NCBI RefSeq assembly: GCF_019634815.1
Contig: NZ_JAHCAP010000020.1
Span: forward strand, 1-64,000
Reading direction: 5' to 3'
Source: Dokdonella sp.
GTDB taxonomy: Bacteria; Pseudomonadota; Gammaproteobacteria; Xanthomonadales; Rhodanobacteraceae
DNA: 64,000 nucleotides
Shown here one piece after another: positions 43,962 through 52,150 of the stretch. Under the pieces are notes generated by a model. That model was not told the origin of the DNA. It ran no database searches and saw only the letters and a list, made by a program, of their open reading frames with translations. Position 1 is the first letter of the stretch. Every line of letters starts with the position of its first letter. The position numbers and the translations under genes are program-made.

Positions 43962-44350
43962 ACAGCGGAGCAAGAACGGCAGCGGAGCAAGCTCCGCTCT
44001 ACACGGCGGTTGGTTTTGTAGAGCCGAGCTTGCTCGGCTCGGATCCGCGAAAGCAGCGGAGCAAGCACGAGAGCGGAGCAAGCTCCGCTCTACGACGGTG
44101 GTGGGTTTTGTAGAGTCGAGCTTGCTCGGCTCGGATCCGCGAAAGCAGCGAAGCAAGCACGAGAGCGGAGCAAGCTCCGCTCTACGACGGCGGTGGGTCT
44201 TGTAGAGCCGAGCTTGCTCGGCTCGGATCCGCGAAAGCAGCGGAGCAAGCACGAGAGCGGAGCAAGCTCCGCTCTACGACGGCGGTGGGTCTTGTAGAGC
44301 CGAGCTCGCTCGGCTTGAAGCGCGTGGGAGCGGAGCAAGCTCCGCTCTAC
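43962..44350. repeat. REP array with four 92-bp tandem units
   Basis: Between metF and rarD lies a run of REP palindromes. Units starting at about 43977, 44069, 44161 and 44253 repeat every 92 bases, each carrying AGCGGAGCAAGCTCCGCTC with CTAC, then GTAGAGCCGAGCTTGCTCGG, then GATCCGCGAAAGCAGCGG. A shorter, diverged unit ends at 44350. The units are nearly identical, so the array expanded recently. It belongs to the same family as the cluster at 18287. Confidence 0.9.
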
Positions 44351-44413
44351 GGTGATCAGGGATACGGCATGCATGCGCGACTTCGCGCACCCGCGATCGG
44401 CGCGCTGCGCTGC

Positions 44414-45331
44414 TCAGGCCAGCTCGGCCAGTTCGCTCTCGCGTTCCCGGTGCGGGCGCAGGCTGTCGATCACGAACACCGCCAGCGCGAGCCAGATGCA
44501 GGCAAAGCCGACCAGACGGGCCTGGTCGAAGGCTTCGTGGAACACGAACACGCCGCACAGCAATTGCAGGGTTGGTGCGATGAACTGCAGGATGCCCGTG
44601 GTGGTCAGCGAAATCCGCCGCACTGCATAGGCAAAGCCGATCAGCGGCAGCGCGGTGAAGATGCCGCCGAGCATCAGCAGCATTGTTGCGGTCGTGCCAT
44701 AGCCGTGCGCAAAGCCACCGCCGCCGTGCCATTCGATCCAGCCCAGCCACAGCAGCACGGGCACGAACAGGTAGGCGCCTTCCACGCCCAGGCCGGCCAC
44801 CGGATCGACATGAGCGAGTTTGCGCAGCAAGCCGTAGAGCGCAAAGGACACCGCGAGAACGATCGCGATCCACGGAAACTGGCCGTATTGCACCGTGAGC
44901 CAGACCACGCCCGCGGCCGCGATCGCCACCGACAGCCATTGCAACGGACGCAGGCGTTCGCGCAGGACCAGCACGCCGATGACGACGTTGAGCAGCGGGT
45001 TGATGAAATAGCCGAGCGAACTTTCGACCACATGGCCCGCATTGATCGCCCAGATGTACAGGCCCCAGTTGACCGAGATCAACACGCCGCTCAGGGCGAG
45101 CATCCACCACAGCCGTGGATGTCCTCGCAGCGCCTGACGCAGCCAGTGGCGGCCATCGCGCCAGACCAGCCAGGCGGCAACGAACAGCGTGCTCCACAGC
45201 ACCCGGTGCAGCACCACCTGCAGCGCCGGCACGACCTCGAGCAAACGCCAGTACAGCGGCGCCACGCCCCAAGCGGTGAAGCTGGCCAGCGCGGCCCAGG
45301 TGCCGCGCGTGCGTTCAGTGGTCGCGCTCAT
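44414..45331 (-). CDS. rarD: RarD-like EamA-family transporter
   Basis: A 305-residue membrane protein with ten helices of the RarD subgroup: FTAWGVAPLYWRLLEVVPAL at the start, NSWGLYIWAINAGHVVE-like NWGLYIWAINAGHVVESSLG, then YFINPLLNVVIGVLVLRERL and a C-terminal FHEAFDQARLVGFACIW. RarD is tied by name to chloramphenicol sensitivity in E. coli, but the physiological substrate is unknown. It stands alone, reading towards the REP array. Confidence 0.87.
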   Translation of the reverse strand: MSATTERTRGTWAALASFTAWGVAPLYWRLLEVVPALQVVLHRVLWSTLFVAAWLVWRDGRHWLRQALRGHPRLWWMLALSGVLISVNWGLYIWAINAGHVVESSLGYFINPLLNVVIGVLVLRERLRPLQWLSVAIAAAGVVWLTVQYGQFPWIAIVLAVSFALYGLLRKLAHVDPVAGLGVEGAYLFVPVLLWLGWIEWHGGGGFAHGYGTTATMLLMLGGIFTALPLIGFAYAVRRISLTTTGILQFIAPTLQLLCGVFVFHEAFDQARLVGFACIWLALAVFVIDSLRPHRERESELAELA

Positions 45332-45568
45332 CGAGTCTGCTCATTGCCTTTGCGAGAGTCGCGCCGTGTCACGACCACACCCGCGGCGCGCATTCAAGCG
45401 ATCGCGCAGCATCACTGCCAGCGTGCCGCAGCGGCCAGTGCGATTGGTCACGACGGCACGCCTTCACCCCGCGCCTGCGAGGCGCGCGTCCGACCTCCAT
45501 GCGGGCAGGCGGCCGCATCAAGTCGTGCAGCACCGCGCCCGCCAGATGCGGTCGAGCCCAGGATCGGT

Positions 45569-47263
45569 TCACGCCAGCGCCGCCTCGTGCACGCCGGCGA
45601 CCGCGCGGCCCGATGGGTCGGCGGCCGTGGCGAAGGCGGGGTCCCACGCGATCGCGGCGGGTGAGGAGCAGGCGATGGACTTGCCGCCCGGCACGGTTGC
45701 CGCGCAGGCTGCGCCGGGGAAGCTGCGCTCGAACAGGCAACGATAGAAATAGGCTTCCTTGGTGGCTGGCGTGTTGTACGGAAAGCGCGCGGCCGCAGCG
45801 GCGAACTCGCGGTCGCTCACGGCTTGTTCGGCGTGGGCCTTGAGGCCATCGATCCAGCCATAGCCGACGCCGTCGCTGAACTGTTCCTTCTGCCGCCACA
45901 GGATCGCTTCGGGCAAGGCGCCGGCGAAGGCTTCGCGCAGGATCGCCTTCTCGATGCGACGGCTGCCGTCGGCCTGCACGCCGGCCATCTTGTGGTGCGC
46001 ATCCATCGACATCGCCACGTCGAGAAACTCCAGGTCGAGGAAGGGCACGCGCGCTTCCACGCCCCAGGCCATCATCGACTTGTTCGCGCGCAGGCAGTCA
46101 TAGCTGTGCAGCGCATCGAGCTTGCGCACGGTTTCCTCGTGGAAGGCCTGCGCCGAGGGCGCCTTGTGGAAGTAGAGATAGCCGCCGAAGATCTCGTCCG
46201 AGCCTTCGCCCGAGAGCACCATCTTCACGCCCATCGCCTTGATCCGCCGCGCGAGCAGGTACATTGGCGTGGAGGCGCGAATGGTGGTGACGTCGTAGCT
46301 TTCGATGTGGCGAATCACTTCGGGCAGCGCATCGAGGCCTTCGGCAAAGCTGTAGACGAAGCCGTGGTGCACCGTGCCCAGCGCATCGGCGGCGACCTTG
46401 GCTGCAGCCAGATCGGGCGAGCCTTCCAGACCGATCGCGAACGAATGCAGGCGCGGCCACCAGGCTTCGCTGCGATCGCCGTCCTCGATGCGCTCGCGCG
46501 CGAACTTCGCCGCGCAGGCCGCGACCAGCGAGGAATCCAGTCCGCCCGAAAGCAGCACGCCATAGGGCACGTCGGTCATGAGCTGGCGATGCACGGCCGC
46601 TTCGAAGGCCTTGCGCAGCGAAGCGGGCTCCACACGCACACCGCGCGTGTGCGCATAGTCGCGCCAGGGCTTGTGGTAGTAGCTGCGCAGCTCGCCGACA
46701 CGGCTGTCGTAGACATGGCCGGGCGGAAAGGCCTGCACGTCGGCGCACAGCTCGGCCAGCGCCTTCATTTCCGAGGCCACACACAGGCGTCCCTGCGCGT
46801 CGTGGCCCCAGTACAGCGGGCATACGCCGAGCGGATCGCGCGCGATCAGGTAGCGATGGCTGGCGGCATCCCACAGCGCGAAGGCAAAGATGCCGTTGAG
46901 CCGTGCGATCCATTCACCCGGTGAAGCATCGCCGGCCTCGCGATGGAGCGCGTTGATGACTTCGCAATCCGAGCCGCTGGTGAAGTCGTAGGTACTGGCC
47001 GCGCGCAGTGCCTGATGGTTGTAGATCTCGCCATTGACCGCGAGCGCAAGCGCGCCATCACGCGAGCGCAGCGGCTGCGAACCGCTGGCCGGATCGACGA
47101 TGGCCAGGCGTTCGTGGACGAGGATCACGCCGGCATCGACGAACACGCCGCTCCAGTCGGGCCCGCGATGGCGCTGACGCTGCGAACAGGCCAGGGCCTG
47201 CCGGCGCAGCTCGGGCAGATCATCGCCCGGATGAAGGTCGAACATTCCGAAAATCGAACACAT
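45569..47263 (-). CDS. asnB: Asparagine synthetase B (glutamine-hydrolysing)
   Basis: Makes asparagine from aspartate using glutamine and ATP. It is 564 residues, near the length of E. coli AsnB. Cys2 is the glutaminase nucleophile (MCSIFGMFD). The ATP-binding synthetase motif is PYGVLLSGGLDSSLVAACA, followed by LSGEGSDEIFGGYLYFHKAP. The conserved end VPGGKSIACSSPAAIAWDP is present. The start at 47263 follows AAGGAG. The 250-base leader carries an Asn-codon attenuator. Confidence 0.95.
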   Translation of the reverse strand: MCSIFGMFDLHPGDDLPELRRQALACSQRQRHRGPDWSGVFVDAGVILVHERLAIVDPASGSQPLRSRDGALALAVNGEIYNHQALRAASTYDFTSGSDCEVINALHREAGDASPGEWIARLNGIFAFALWDAASHRYLIARDPLGVCPLYWGHDAQGRLCVASEMKALAELCADVQAFPPGHVYDSRVGELRSYYHKPWRDYAHTRGVRVEPASLRKAFEAAVHRQLMTDVPYGVLLSGGLDSSLVAACAAKFARERIEDGDRSEAWWPRLHSFAIGLEGSPDLAAAKVAADALGTVHHGFVYSFAEGLDALPEVIRHIESYDVTTIRASTPMYLLARRIKAMGVKMVLSGEGSDEIFGGYLYFHKAPSAQAFHEETVRKLDALHSYDCLRANKSMMAWGVEARVPFLDLEFLDVAMSMDAHHKMAGVQADGSRRIEKAILREAFAGALPEAILWRQKEQFSDGVGYGWIDGLKAHAEQAVSDREFAAAAARFPYNTPATKEAYFYRCLFERSFPGAACAATVPGGKSIACSSPAAIAWDPAFATAADPSGRAVAGVHEAALA

Positions 47264-47351
47264 GATGGAACTCCTTGGAGGTTTCAGGTCGCGTGGAACG
47301 AGGTGGTGCCGCGGCACCCTTGCCACCAGAACCTGCCCGATCGCGGGCCAC

Positions 47352-47378
47352 AAAAAAGGCCCGCTGCGGGCGGGCCTT
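47352..47378 (-). terminator. Terminator hairpin of the asnB attenuator
   Basis: On the minus strand a nine-base stem AAGGCCCGC / GCGGGCCTT with loop CCGCA is followed by six T residues. It lies within the asnB leader, 89 bases before the start codon, so it must be regulated rather than simply end a gene. Its left arm can pair instead with 47411-47420. Confidence 0.9.
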
Positions 47379-47403
47379 GGTGTCGTATCGGTATGAAAAT
47401 CGC

Positions 47404-47511
47404 CTACGCACAAGCCCCGCGATGTGAGCGCGGATTATTGTTGCGACGATTGTTCGCAGCCGCGACAGCGGCGGCGGGGTTGGGCACAATCGGGCGAATG
47501 GACAGATGCAT
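47404..47511 (-). CDS. asnB leader peptide rich in asparagine
   Basis: A 35-residue leader peptide, MHLSIRPIVPNPAAAVAAAN then NRRNNNPRSHRGACA. Five of seven consecutive codons (47434-47454) are for Asn. These codons sit directly before a hairpin (CCGCG / CGCGG, 47417-47433). A ribosome waiting for Asn-tRNA would cover the first arm and free GCGGGGCTTG (47411-47420) to pair with CAAGGCCCGC (47370-47379, one G.G mismatch), blocking the terminator. No Shine-Dalgarno sequence is visible before the ATG, consistent with a leaderless start. Confidence 0.8.
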   Translation of the reverse strand: MHLSIRPIVPNPAAAVAAANNRRNNNPRSHRGACA

Positions 47512-48085
47512 GGCCGAACTAGAGCACGAGCGCGTGGCCGACGCAAGCGACTTTTCGCGATATGGACGAACACGGGGCGGGCAGTTGAGACACCTCGGCC
47601 TGTTCGCGCTGGTCTTGTGGCTGCTCGGCAGCGCCGCATCGGTGCAGGCCGAGGAATCCGGCCAGCGCGTGCACCGCTGCATCGGTCGCAATGGCGAAGT
47701 CGTGTTCAGCGGCACCTGGTGCAGCGCCGAGCCGGCTTCTGCGGGCGCACTGGCCAAGGCGCAGAGCGAGGCAGCCGCGCAGGGCGCACCCGCCGCAGAT
47801 ACCTGCGCGACTTCGGTGGCGCAACTGCGTGAACGCATCGCCGGTGCGATCGCGCGCCAGGATTCCAACACCATCGCCGGCGCGATGCGCTGGCGCGGCG
47901 TGAGCGGCGGCGAGGCCAAACAGGTGCTCGCGCAACTGCGCGATCTGGTGCGCGAACCCCTGCTCGCGATCGAGGGCGGCAGCACCTCGATCGAGGTCAA
48001 GACCGGCAGCAATCTCGATGCCGGCGTGCGCAGCATGCGCTTTGGCATCAGCGACGAAAGCGGTTGCTACTGGCTGAGCTGGTAG
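47498..48085 (+). CDS. Secreted protein with DUF4124-like domain
   Basis: An exported protein of up to 195 residues. The signal peptide is HLGLFALVLWLLGSAASVQA; the mature start EESGQRVHRCIGRNGEVVFS, then GTWCSAEP matches the DUF4124 pattern of an aromatic or His-Arg-Cys start, Gly-Glu turn and FS..C. Starts at ATG 47498, ATG 47510 or TTG 47585 are possible; the last would remove the extension before the signal peptide. Its 5' end overlaps the divergent asnB leader peptide and promoter, so the two are probably not expressed together freely. Confidence 0.72.
   Translation: MDRCMAELEHERVADASDFSRYGRTRGGQLRHLGLFALVLWLLGSAASVQAEESGQRVHRCIGRNGEVVFSGTWCSAEPASAGALAKAQSEAAAQGAPAADTCATSVAQLRERIAGAIARQDSNTIAGAMRWRGVSGGEAKQVLAQLRDLVREPLLAIEGGSTSIEVKTGSNLDAGVRSMRFGISDESGCYWLSW
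47518..47546 (-). promoter_or_regulatory. Candidate asnB promoter
   Basis: Reading on the minus strand: TTGCGT (47546-47541), a 17-base spacer and TCTAGT (47523-47518). Six bases separate the -10 box from the leader-peptide ATG, so transcription could start at the ATG itself. It lies within the opposing gene at 47498. Boxes are read by eye. Confidence 0.5.
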
Positions 48086-48139
48086 GCCGGGCCGGCCGCG
48101 CGCGCTGGTATCATGAGCGTCCTTGCGCGGAGAGGCGAC

Positions 48140-49057
48140 ATGACCCAGCAATACCCCGAACACATCTGGCAGAACGGTCGCATCAAGCCCTGGGCCGAAG
48201 GCACCGTGCACGTGATGGCGGCCGGCCTGCAGTACGGCGCCTCGGTGTTCGAGGGCATCCGCAGCTACGACACGCCCAAGGGCGCGGCGATCTTTCGCCT
48301 CTCCGACCATAACCGGCGCCTGCTCAACTCCGCGAAGATTTACGAGATGGAGGTGCCCTACACCTTCGACGAGATCAACGCCGCCTGTCGCGACGTGCTC
48401 AAGGCCAATGGCTACGGCGCGGCCTACCTGCGTCCCTGCATCTATCGCGGTCTGGGCGGCTTCGGCCTGTCGGCGCAGACACCGATCGACGTCTCGGTGG
48501 CAACCTGGAAGATGGGCGCCTACCTGGGCGCGGGCGTGCTCGAAGCGGGCATCGATGCCTGCGTGTCGAGCTGGCAGCGCGTCGCGCCCAACACGATTCC
48601 CGCAGGCGCCAAGGCCGGCGGCAATTACCTGTCCGGCTCGCTGATCGCGCGCGAAGCGCGGCGCCTGGGCTTTGGCGAGGGCATTGCGCTGGCCTCGACC
48701 GGCCTGCTCAGCGAAGGCGCGGGCGAAAACCTGTTCCTCGTCTTCGACGGCGCGCTGCACACCACGCCGGTGAGCGCGGCCTTGCTCAACGGCATCACCC
48801 GCAACACACTGATCACGCTCGCGCGCGCCAACGGCATCGAAGTGATCGAACGCGACATCCCGCGCGAATACCTGTACCTCTGCGACGAGTTGTTCATGTG
48901 CGGCACCGCCGCCGAGATCACCCCGATCCGTTCGGTCGATGGCCGCAAGGTGGGCGCCGGCAAACCCGGGCCGCTCACCCAGCGCATGCAGGAGCTCTTC
49001 TTCGGCCTGTTCAACGGCAAGACGCCGGACCAATGGGGTTGGCTGGAGCCGGTCTGA
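48140..49057 (+). CDS. ilvE: Branched-chain-amino-acid aminotransferase
   Basis: Last step of Val, Leu and Ile synthesis and first of their breakdown. The 305-residue fold-type IV enzyme has LQYGASVFEGIRSYDTPKG, the PLP lysine in PAGAKAGGNYLSGSLIAREA, and GAGENLFLVFDG with ELFMCGTAAEITPI near the end. The start at 48140 follows GGAGAGG. TrmY follows after 34 bases. Confidence 0.94.
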   Translation: MTQQYPEHIWQNGRIKPWAEGTVHVMAAGLQYGASVFEGIRSYDTPKGAAIFRLSDHNRRLLNSAKIYEMEVPYTFDEINAACRDVLKANGYGAAYLRPCIYRGLGGFGLSAQTPIDVSVATWKMGAYLGAGVLEAGIDACVSSWQRVAPNTIPAGAKAGGNYLSGSLIAREARRLGFGEGIALASTGLLSEGAGENLFLVFDGALHTTPVSAALLNGITRNTLITLARANGIEVIERDIPREYLYLCDELFMCGTAAEITPIRSVDGRKVGAGKPGPLTQRMQELFFGLFNGKTPDQWGWLEPV

Positions 49058-49091
49058 GCGCAGACCTGCGCCGGTCCGTACGGCGTCCGCC

Positions 49092-49691
49092 ATGCGCAGC
49101 TTCGTCCTGCGGGCACGCTCCACCCCGGTCGACGGCGCCGCCCTGCTGGCGTCCGTCGGCAACGGCGCGCACAGCGAGATTCTCGCGCACACGCTGATGA
49201 ACGCGCTGTTCGTGGCGCAATCGCATCGACCCGGCGTGGTGCTGCACCTGGTGCTGGAGAAAACCGCCGACTATTCCCGCACGATCAGCTTTCATTCCGA
49301 CGAACTGGGCGATCTGGGCGGCTTCCACGAACAAGCCCTGCTCGGCACCATCGCCCAGGCTCTGGATGCCTCGCGCGGCATGGGCAAGGAGGAATGCCGC
49401 GCCGTGGCAGCGGGCATCACGGTACGCACGACCAGTTTCGAAAAGCTGGTCGCGGCGCTGGCCGCGGATCACCCCTTGTTCGTCATGGATCGCAAGGGCA
49501 AGGCGATCGGCGCAGAGGAATTCCCGGACGATCCCTGTTTCATCCTCACCGACCACCTGCCGATGCCGAAGAACAGTGCCCACGGTCTGGCGCGTCTGGG
49601 CGCACGCCCGCTCAGCCTGGGACCACGCATGCTGTTCGCCTCGCAATGCGTGGTGTTGATCCACCACGCGCTGGACTGCTGCGATGGCTGA
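49092..49691 (+). CDS. trmY: TrmY-like tRNA pseudouridine-54 N1-methyltransferase
   Basis: A 199-residue SPOUT-class protein of the DUF358/TrmY family. It has MRSFVLRARSTPVDGA, HSEILAHTLMNALFVAQSHR, FHEQALLGTIAQALDAS, and the knot region FILTDHLPMPKNSAHGLARL, then SLGPRMLFASQCVVLIHHAL. In archaea the enzyme methylates pseudouridine 54 of tRNA, using S-adenosylmethionine. The family is less usual in bacteria, whose position 54 is normally m5U. Its substrate here is therefore uncertain. Confidence 0.82.
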   Translation: MRSFVLRARSTPVDGAALLASVGNGAHSEILAHTLMNALFVAQSHRPGVVLHLVLEKTADYSRTISFHSDELGDLGGFHEQALLGTIAQALDASRGMGKEECRAVAAGITVRTTSFEKLVAALAADHPLFVMDRKGKAIGAEEFPDDPCFILTDHLPMPKNSAHGLARLGARPLSLGPRMLFASQCVVLIHHALDCCDG

Positions 49692-50004
49692 TCAGGCGCG
49701 TCGACGCTTCACCGCTTGCATTGCGACCGCCCGCAGCGAGCCATCGCGGTGACCCCGTGCGCCACCCTGATACAACAGGATTTCGCAGACGAAACCACAA
49801 GCCACCCGCCGGGTGCGCATTGGGTGCAGCCCACGGCGCAGGCGCCGATCGAGCATCGAGCCTTGTCCTGCCGCTGCGCCTTATTGCGCCTTGTGCAGAC
49901 AGGGGCAAGTCTGGGGCGCGTCTGGACCGGGTCGCGGCATTGATTTTGCCTTGACCCACCGGGGTCAAGCCCATGCAGGCGTGGCGTTCGAGGGGGATGG
50001 GACC
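49692..50004. other. Intergenic region before the pectate-lyase-like gene
   Basis: No gene is visible in these 313 bases. The only clear structure is the inverted repeat at 49951-49968. A purine-rich GAGGGGGATGGG at about 49990-50001 serves as ribosome-binding site for the next gene. Confidence 0.55.
49951..49968. promoter_or_regulatory. Inverted repeat upstream of the pectate-lyase-like gene
   Basis: TTGACCC and GGGTCAA form a perfect seven-base inverted repeat with a four-base gap, 36 bases before the ATG. It could be an operator or an RNA hairpin. There is no U-tract, so not a terminator. Confidence 0.4.
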
Positions 50005-51552
50005 ATGAGGCAATCGCAGCATCAGGGCAATGCGGCGCGCAGGGCCGCGCGATCGGACCGGGCACGACTCGTCGGCGCCGCGCTGGCACTGGCGCTCTCC
50101 ACGCAGGGCTTCGCGCAGGGGCTGCCCGCCTTCCCGGGCGCCGAGGGTTTCGGCGCGATCGCCAGTGGCGGGCGCGGCGGCGCGGTCTACAGCGTGACCA
50201 CGCTCGATCCCGATCCGGCCGGCACGCTGCCGGGCTCGCTCAACCACGCCCTGCGCCAGACCGGGCCACGCACCATCGTGTTCAGGGTCAGCGGCGTCAT
50301 TCACGGCATCGCCAACATCGTGCATGGCGATGTCACGATCGCGGGCCAGACCTCGCCGGGCGGCATCATCGTGCGCGGCCTCATCTGCGATGGCCACTAC
50401 GAACAGAACGATTGCGACAATGTCATCGTGCGCCATCTGCGCAGCCGGCCCGCCTGGAACCTGTCGGTGCCAGCGGGGGGCGAACGCCTCGACGATGCGC
50501 TGCGCCTGGATGGCATCAATCGCGCGATCTTCGATCACGTTTCGCTCGCGCACGCGACCGACGAGGCACTGCAGATCAGTTGGGCCTCGGACATCACCGT
50601 GCAGGATTCCATGCTCGGTGAAACGGTCGGTTCGCATGCCGACCGCGGCGGCGTGTTGATGAACTACTCGCATGCCGATCACCCGCAGGACCGCGTCGCC
50701 CTGATCCGCAACCTGTGGTATCGCGTCGGCGGCCGCATGCCCGAGATCACCTGCGAAGCGAGCAACTACGACGGCGATCCCGGCCTCATCGCCAGCTGCC
50801 AGAACACGCCGCTGCACCTGGAACTGGCCAACAACCTGTATGTCGATCCGGGGTTCCTGCTCTGGTACAACCGCGACGTCGACCAGGTACCCGCCAATGG
50901 GCCGTATCGCGTGCGCATCAACGCGGTCGGCAACCGCTTCGTCGCGCGCGCGAGCTATCCCTACGGCATGTTCCTGCATGATCTGCTCGACGTCGCCGAC
51001 AACCAGCTCTACGTCAGCGACAACCAGCTCTCGCTGTATCCAAGCTGGAGCGATTACCAGTTGTTCTATTGCTGCAACGACTTCGCCCAGGAAGGCCCGA
51101 ACGGTGATCTTGGCGTCGCGCAGCGCCGCAGCACGCGCCATCCATTTCCCGCCGTTGCCTACGTGTCTTCCACCCAGCTTCTGGCCAGCGTCGCCGCGCA
51201 GGCCGGCGCATGGCCGACTGACCCGCTCGACCGCCGCTGGCGCGACTCGGCGCGTGCCGGCCTGCCGCCTGCGGTCGATTGGGGCACGCCGCTGGCCGAT
51301 GACGACTTCGATCTGGACTTCAATCCCGCGCAGCCACCTGCCGCGCCCGCCGACACGGATGGCGATGGCATGCCCGATGCGTTCGAACTGGCCAACGGCC
51401 TCAACCCCGCCAACGCCAGCGATCGCAACGGCACTCAACTGGCGCTGGCCTGCATGGGCATGGCCGGCTACACCAACCTCGAGTGCTATCTGCAGCAGCG
51501 TGCCTTCGCATTGCAGGACCGGATCTTCACCGACGGCTACGAACAGGGCTGA
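50005..51552 (+). CDS. Secreted pectate-lyase-like beta-helix protein
   Basis: A 515-residue exported protein. After a signal peptide (AALALALSTQGFAQG) it starts LPAFPGAEGFGAIASGGRGG, the entry of family 1 pectate lyases, with VIHGIANIVHGDVTIAGQTS, LDDALRLDGINRAIFDHVSL and further parallel beta-helix coils. A DTDGDGMPDAFELANGLNP calcium-binding segment follows near residue 450, and the protein ends RIFTDGYEQG, the recurrent tail of the region. It probably degrades or binds a uronate polysaccharide; lyase activity is inferred from the fold. Confidence 0.85.
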   Translation: MRQSQHQGNAARRAARSDRARLVGAALALALSTQGFAQGLPAFPGAEGFGAIASGGRGGAVYSVTTLDPDPAGTLPGSLNHALRQTGPRTIVFRVSGVIHGIANIVHGDVTIAGQTSPGGIIVRGLICDGHYEQNDCDNVIVRHLRSRPAWNLSVPAGGERLDDALRLDGINRAIFDHVSLAHATDEALQISWASDITVQDSMLGETVGSHADRGGVLMNYSHADHPQDRVALIRNLWYRVGGRMPEITCEASNYDGDPGLIASCQNTPLHLELANNLYVDPGFLLWYNRDVDQVPANGPYRVRINAVGNRFVARASYPYGMFLHDLLDVADNQLYVSDNQLSLYPSWSDYQLFYCCNDFAQEGPNGDLGVAQRRSTRHPFPAVAYVSSTQLLASVAAQAGAWPTDPLDRRWRDSARAGLPPAVDWGTPLADDDFDLDFNPAQPPAAPADTDGDGMPDAFELANGLNPANASDRNGTQLALACMGMAGYTNLECYLQQRAFALQDRIFTDGYEQG

Positions 51553-52150
51553 GGCCGATCAAGGCCTTCGCACCCACAGCGCGTTCGGGCGCGCGTGCCG
51601 CCATGCCAGTTTCTGGGAAGGCGTCATCCTTTCCGGCGAGAGCGCACCCTGATCGAGGTCAGCGCCCGAACCCATGGGCGCGAGCCACTGATCCTCGCCT
51701 GCGCCAATCTCGCACCATTAGCCTAACGCTGGCCTCGCCGACACTCTTTCCAGGGCGGTTGCTTGCGCCACCCCGTGGTTCAAGGCGACGCTTTGCTCCT
51801 TCCAACCGCTCGTGGCGAGATCCGTACCACGAGGCTGTGGCGCAGCCACCGGTCGCGGGACGAAGACCAAACGATGAACGGTCGGTGACATCGGGCTCAT
51901 GTCTGCTTCCTGCGCCTCCGACGAGCGTCATACACGTCGCCCCCCCCGCCCGGTCATCGGCGTTGCCGGTGCGGGGAACTGCCGACGCAAACAAGCTCGC
52001 GAACCGAACGGGAATGAAGGCGAAGCAGTTCACAATGGTGACGCACAGTTCGACCCTATCGCGCGATGTTTGTGTAGGATCGATCCCTATCGCGCTTCCG
52101 TTCCGGATGGGTGGGGAAGAACCGATCCGCGACGCAGAACAGGAATGGAC
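51553..52150. other. Intergenic region before the FG-GAP pair
   Basis: No gene, RNA or clear repeat is recognised in these 598 bases. Open frames exist on both strands but none has a start with ribosome site or a known motif. G+C falls slightly in places (51700-51760). Confidence 0.5.

Noticed and set aside
43308..44252. Open frames through the REP arrays (also 18102-19000 and 58700-59600) with repeating peptides such as RAEQARLYKTH.
   Set aside because: They are translations of palindromic repeats with no start or ribosome site.
43962..44350. A CRISPR array, because of regular spacing of 92 bases.
   Set aside because: Repeat and spacer are both repeated, the repeats are REP palindromes, and no cas gene is near.
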